Source: Parafilimonas sp.
GTDB lineage: Bacteria > Bacteroidota > Bacteroidia > Chitinophagales > Chitinophagaceae
Direction of reading: 5' to 3'
Assembly: GCA_023251275.1 (NCBI GenBank)
Contig: JAHEZC010000093.1
Span: forward strand, 1 to 8,000
Length of the DNA: 8,000 bases
Within the stretch, counting starts at the first letter, position 1, and every line of letters starts with the position of its first letter. Made by a program: the position numbers and the translations under genes. The notes under the pieces are model-generated. The model worked only from the letters and a program-made list of their open reading frames with translations. It was not told where the DNA came from and made no database searches. Below, one piece after another: positions 6,940-8,000 of the stretch.

Positions 6940-7800
6940 TCAGTAAAAGGTCTCGCTTTTTTTAGTATATCGGACCCCAAAAAATCTTTTTATTTTTTTC
7001 CTGATATTATAAGGGCTATATGAATATGGGATAACCCCGATATAAGGAATAATAAGCCGCTTGCAGGTAATTTTATTTATTCGTTTTGCAATGCGATCCA
7101 TTTTTTCAAAAGGTAACATGACAGTAGTCAATGTATTTCTCTTCTCGCCCAGGCGTTCATGTATCACCCTGATCTCATTGTAAACAAATCCAAATGAATG
7201 TGTGCCATGATAATTATATTCGAAAGGGAGGGGCGATATTTTTACACCATCTGCATTTTTAATAAGCGCCTCCCTAAAAGAAGGCATGTCCACTTTAAAT
7301 TTTAATTCTTTATGAAGACTTATCCAATCCTCCATGAGTTTCTGCACACTCCTGTTCCACCTGTAAACGATCACACCCGTATTATATTCCGGTATCGTCT
7401 TTTCATATTTTATTTTAAAACCCGGATTATAATGTTGGATATAACCATAACTATGCATAAAATTTTCAACTGATAATGCCATATCAAATAACTCGAGTAC
7501 ATCAAATAAATGATCTATAGATGAGCAGATAAAGGTGTCACTATCCAGGAAAATAGTTTCACGAAATGGAGTTTTCTTTATCCCTATTATTTTGGCTGCA
7601 AAATCAGTTTCCGTTTGGGAATATATGATCAGATCAATATATCTGCATTTAAAATCAGTGTCGTCAGTAACCAGGCATACAGGATATGTGGTAAATCGCT
7701 TTAATGATCTGGCGGATATTTCTACTTCCTGCAGGTATCTTTTACCCATTGCTACATATAGATAGCCGCATTTTTTGTCCTTATTACCCAATAAATCCAT
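6940..7800 (-). CDS. GT-A-fold glycosyltransferase (GT8-like), 286 aa
   Basis: This is a probable cytoplasmic, metal-dependent sugar transferase that would use a nucleotide-sugar donor. The N-terminus carries a strand and helix, GYLYVAMGKRYLQEVEISARS (residues 12-32), typical of the opening of GT8-like GT-A folds. FLDSDTF at 84-90 contains the DxD-type motif (Asp86, Asp88) that coordinates the metal and the donor diphosphate. EYNTGVIVYR at 138-147 matches the N-T-G-V conserved block of these enzymes, followed by an Asp171-containing DMPSFREAL segment and FEYNYH at 193-198. The C-terminal 25 residues are strongly basic (RKKIKRFFGVRYTKK), as expected for attachment to the inner membrane. The ATG at 7800 is the natural start because the first strand follows shortly after; no clear Shine-Dalgarno sequence is visible. 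The donor and acceptor sugars cannot be told from the sequence. The stop is TGA at 6940-6942, 77 bp before the next gene. Confidence 0.8.
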   Translation of the reverse strand: MDLLGNKDKKCGYLYVAMGKRYLQEVEISARSLKRFTTYPVCLVTDDTDFKCRYIDLIIYSQTETDFAAKIIGIKKTPFRETIFLDSDTFICSSIDHLFDVLELFDMALSVENFMHSYGYIQHYNPGFKIKYEKTIPEYNTGVIVYRWNRSVQKLMEDWISLHKELKFKVDMPSFREALIKNADGVKISPLPFEYNYHGTHSFGFVYNEIRVIHERLGEKRNTLTTVMLPFEKMDRIAKRINKITCKRLIIPYIGVIPYSYSPYNIRKKIKRFFGVRYTKKSETFY

Positions 7801-7857
7801 TATTAACTATGATATTATTGTAAGAAGGTTTTAACGCCCTATAAGTCATATTAAAAT

Positions 7858-8000
7858 TTACTTCAAGACTGAGCTTATTTTCCTGCGTATTTGAAGCAAA
7901 GAACCCGTGATAATATCTTTAATCGAAGTTCTATAAACAAAAGTAATTTTTTTTCTCTCAAGTTTTAGCTTCTGGGCCCACACCCAATCGCCTTCACGCT
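7858..8000 (-). CDS. Probable family 2 glycosyltransferase, C-terminal end (partial)
   Basis: An open frame enters from the right edge, with its first full codon ending at 7998, and stops with TAA at 7858-7860, giving 46 residues. It begins REGDWVWAQKLKLERKKI. This resembles the E/G-D-W-x-W-x-x-K/R segment near the end of GT-A family 2 glycosyltransferases, where an acidic residue acts near the acceptor and is followed by a basic stretch. The last 20 residues are rich in Lys, Arg and Ile, as is common in peripheral membrane transferases. The other two frames close within the first 40 bases, which supports this one. It has the same orientation as all the genes that follow and lies 57 bp upstream of the next start, so it is probably in the same transcription unit. 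With so little sequence the family call is tentative; that this is the tail of a real gene is more secure. Confidence 0.5.
   Translation of the reverse strand, partial: REGDWVWAQKLKLERKKITFVYRTSIKDIITGSLLQIRRKISSVLK

Noticed and set aside
7535..7765. Plus-strand 76-codon frame near the right edge
   Set aside because: It is antisense to the DSD-motif transferase gene and has no recognisable features.
7801..7857. Promoter or terminator in the 57-bp gap after the partial gene
   Set aside because: No hairpin with a T run and no recognisable promoter element; likely just an intercistronic spacer.

Overview
This window is a stretch of AT-rich bacterial DNA (low-40s percent GC or less, judged by eye) in which every recognisable gene lies on the minus strand, so it reads from right to left. 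The content is one block of surface-polysaccharide biosynthesis genes (O-antigen, capsule or exopolysaccharide type): at least five and probably six glycosyltransferases plus one glutamine-dependent asparagine synthetase-like amidotransferase. There are no rRNA or tRNA genes, CRISPR arrays, insertion sequences or convincing rho-independent terminators. The weak or absent Shine-Dalgarno sequences, the AT-rich composition and the style of the proteins suggest a member of the Bacteroidota, possibly a Chitinophagaceae-like relative. That assignment is inference only.

In transcription order: the 3' end of a probable family 2 glycosyltransferase enters at the right edge (stop at 7858). After 57 bp comes a small GT-A-fold transferase with a DSD motif (7800-6940). 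A 77-bp gap holds a short direct repeat, followed by an AsnB-type protein (6862-5009). A family 4 transferase (5005-3839) follows almost without a gap. After a 103-bp gap comes its tandem paralogue (3735-2554), then a long family 2 transferase with an unassigned N-terminal region (2547-1192), and finally another, more divergent family 4 transferase (1176-10) ending just inside the left edge.

Together these genes would build and decorate a complex oligosaccharide repeat on the cytoplasmic face of the inner membrane. Each transferase would add one sugar, and the AsnB-like enzyme would make either asparagine or, as in some O-antigen loci, an amide on a uronic-acid-type sugar. The initiating phosphosugar transferase, the flippase, the polymerase and the nucleotide-sugar synthesis genes are not in the window and would be expected nearby.

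Nothing here clearly points to a wholly new system. The points most worth a second look are the AsnB-like enzyme inside a sugar-transferase cluster, the tandem duplicated family 4 pair, the unassigned N-terminal region of the family 2 enzyme, and three tight gene junctions that all keep the reading frame and all use GTG starts.
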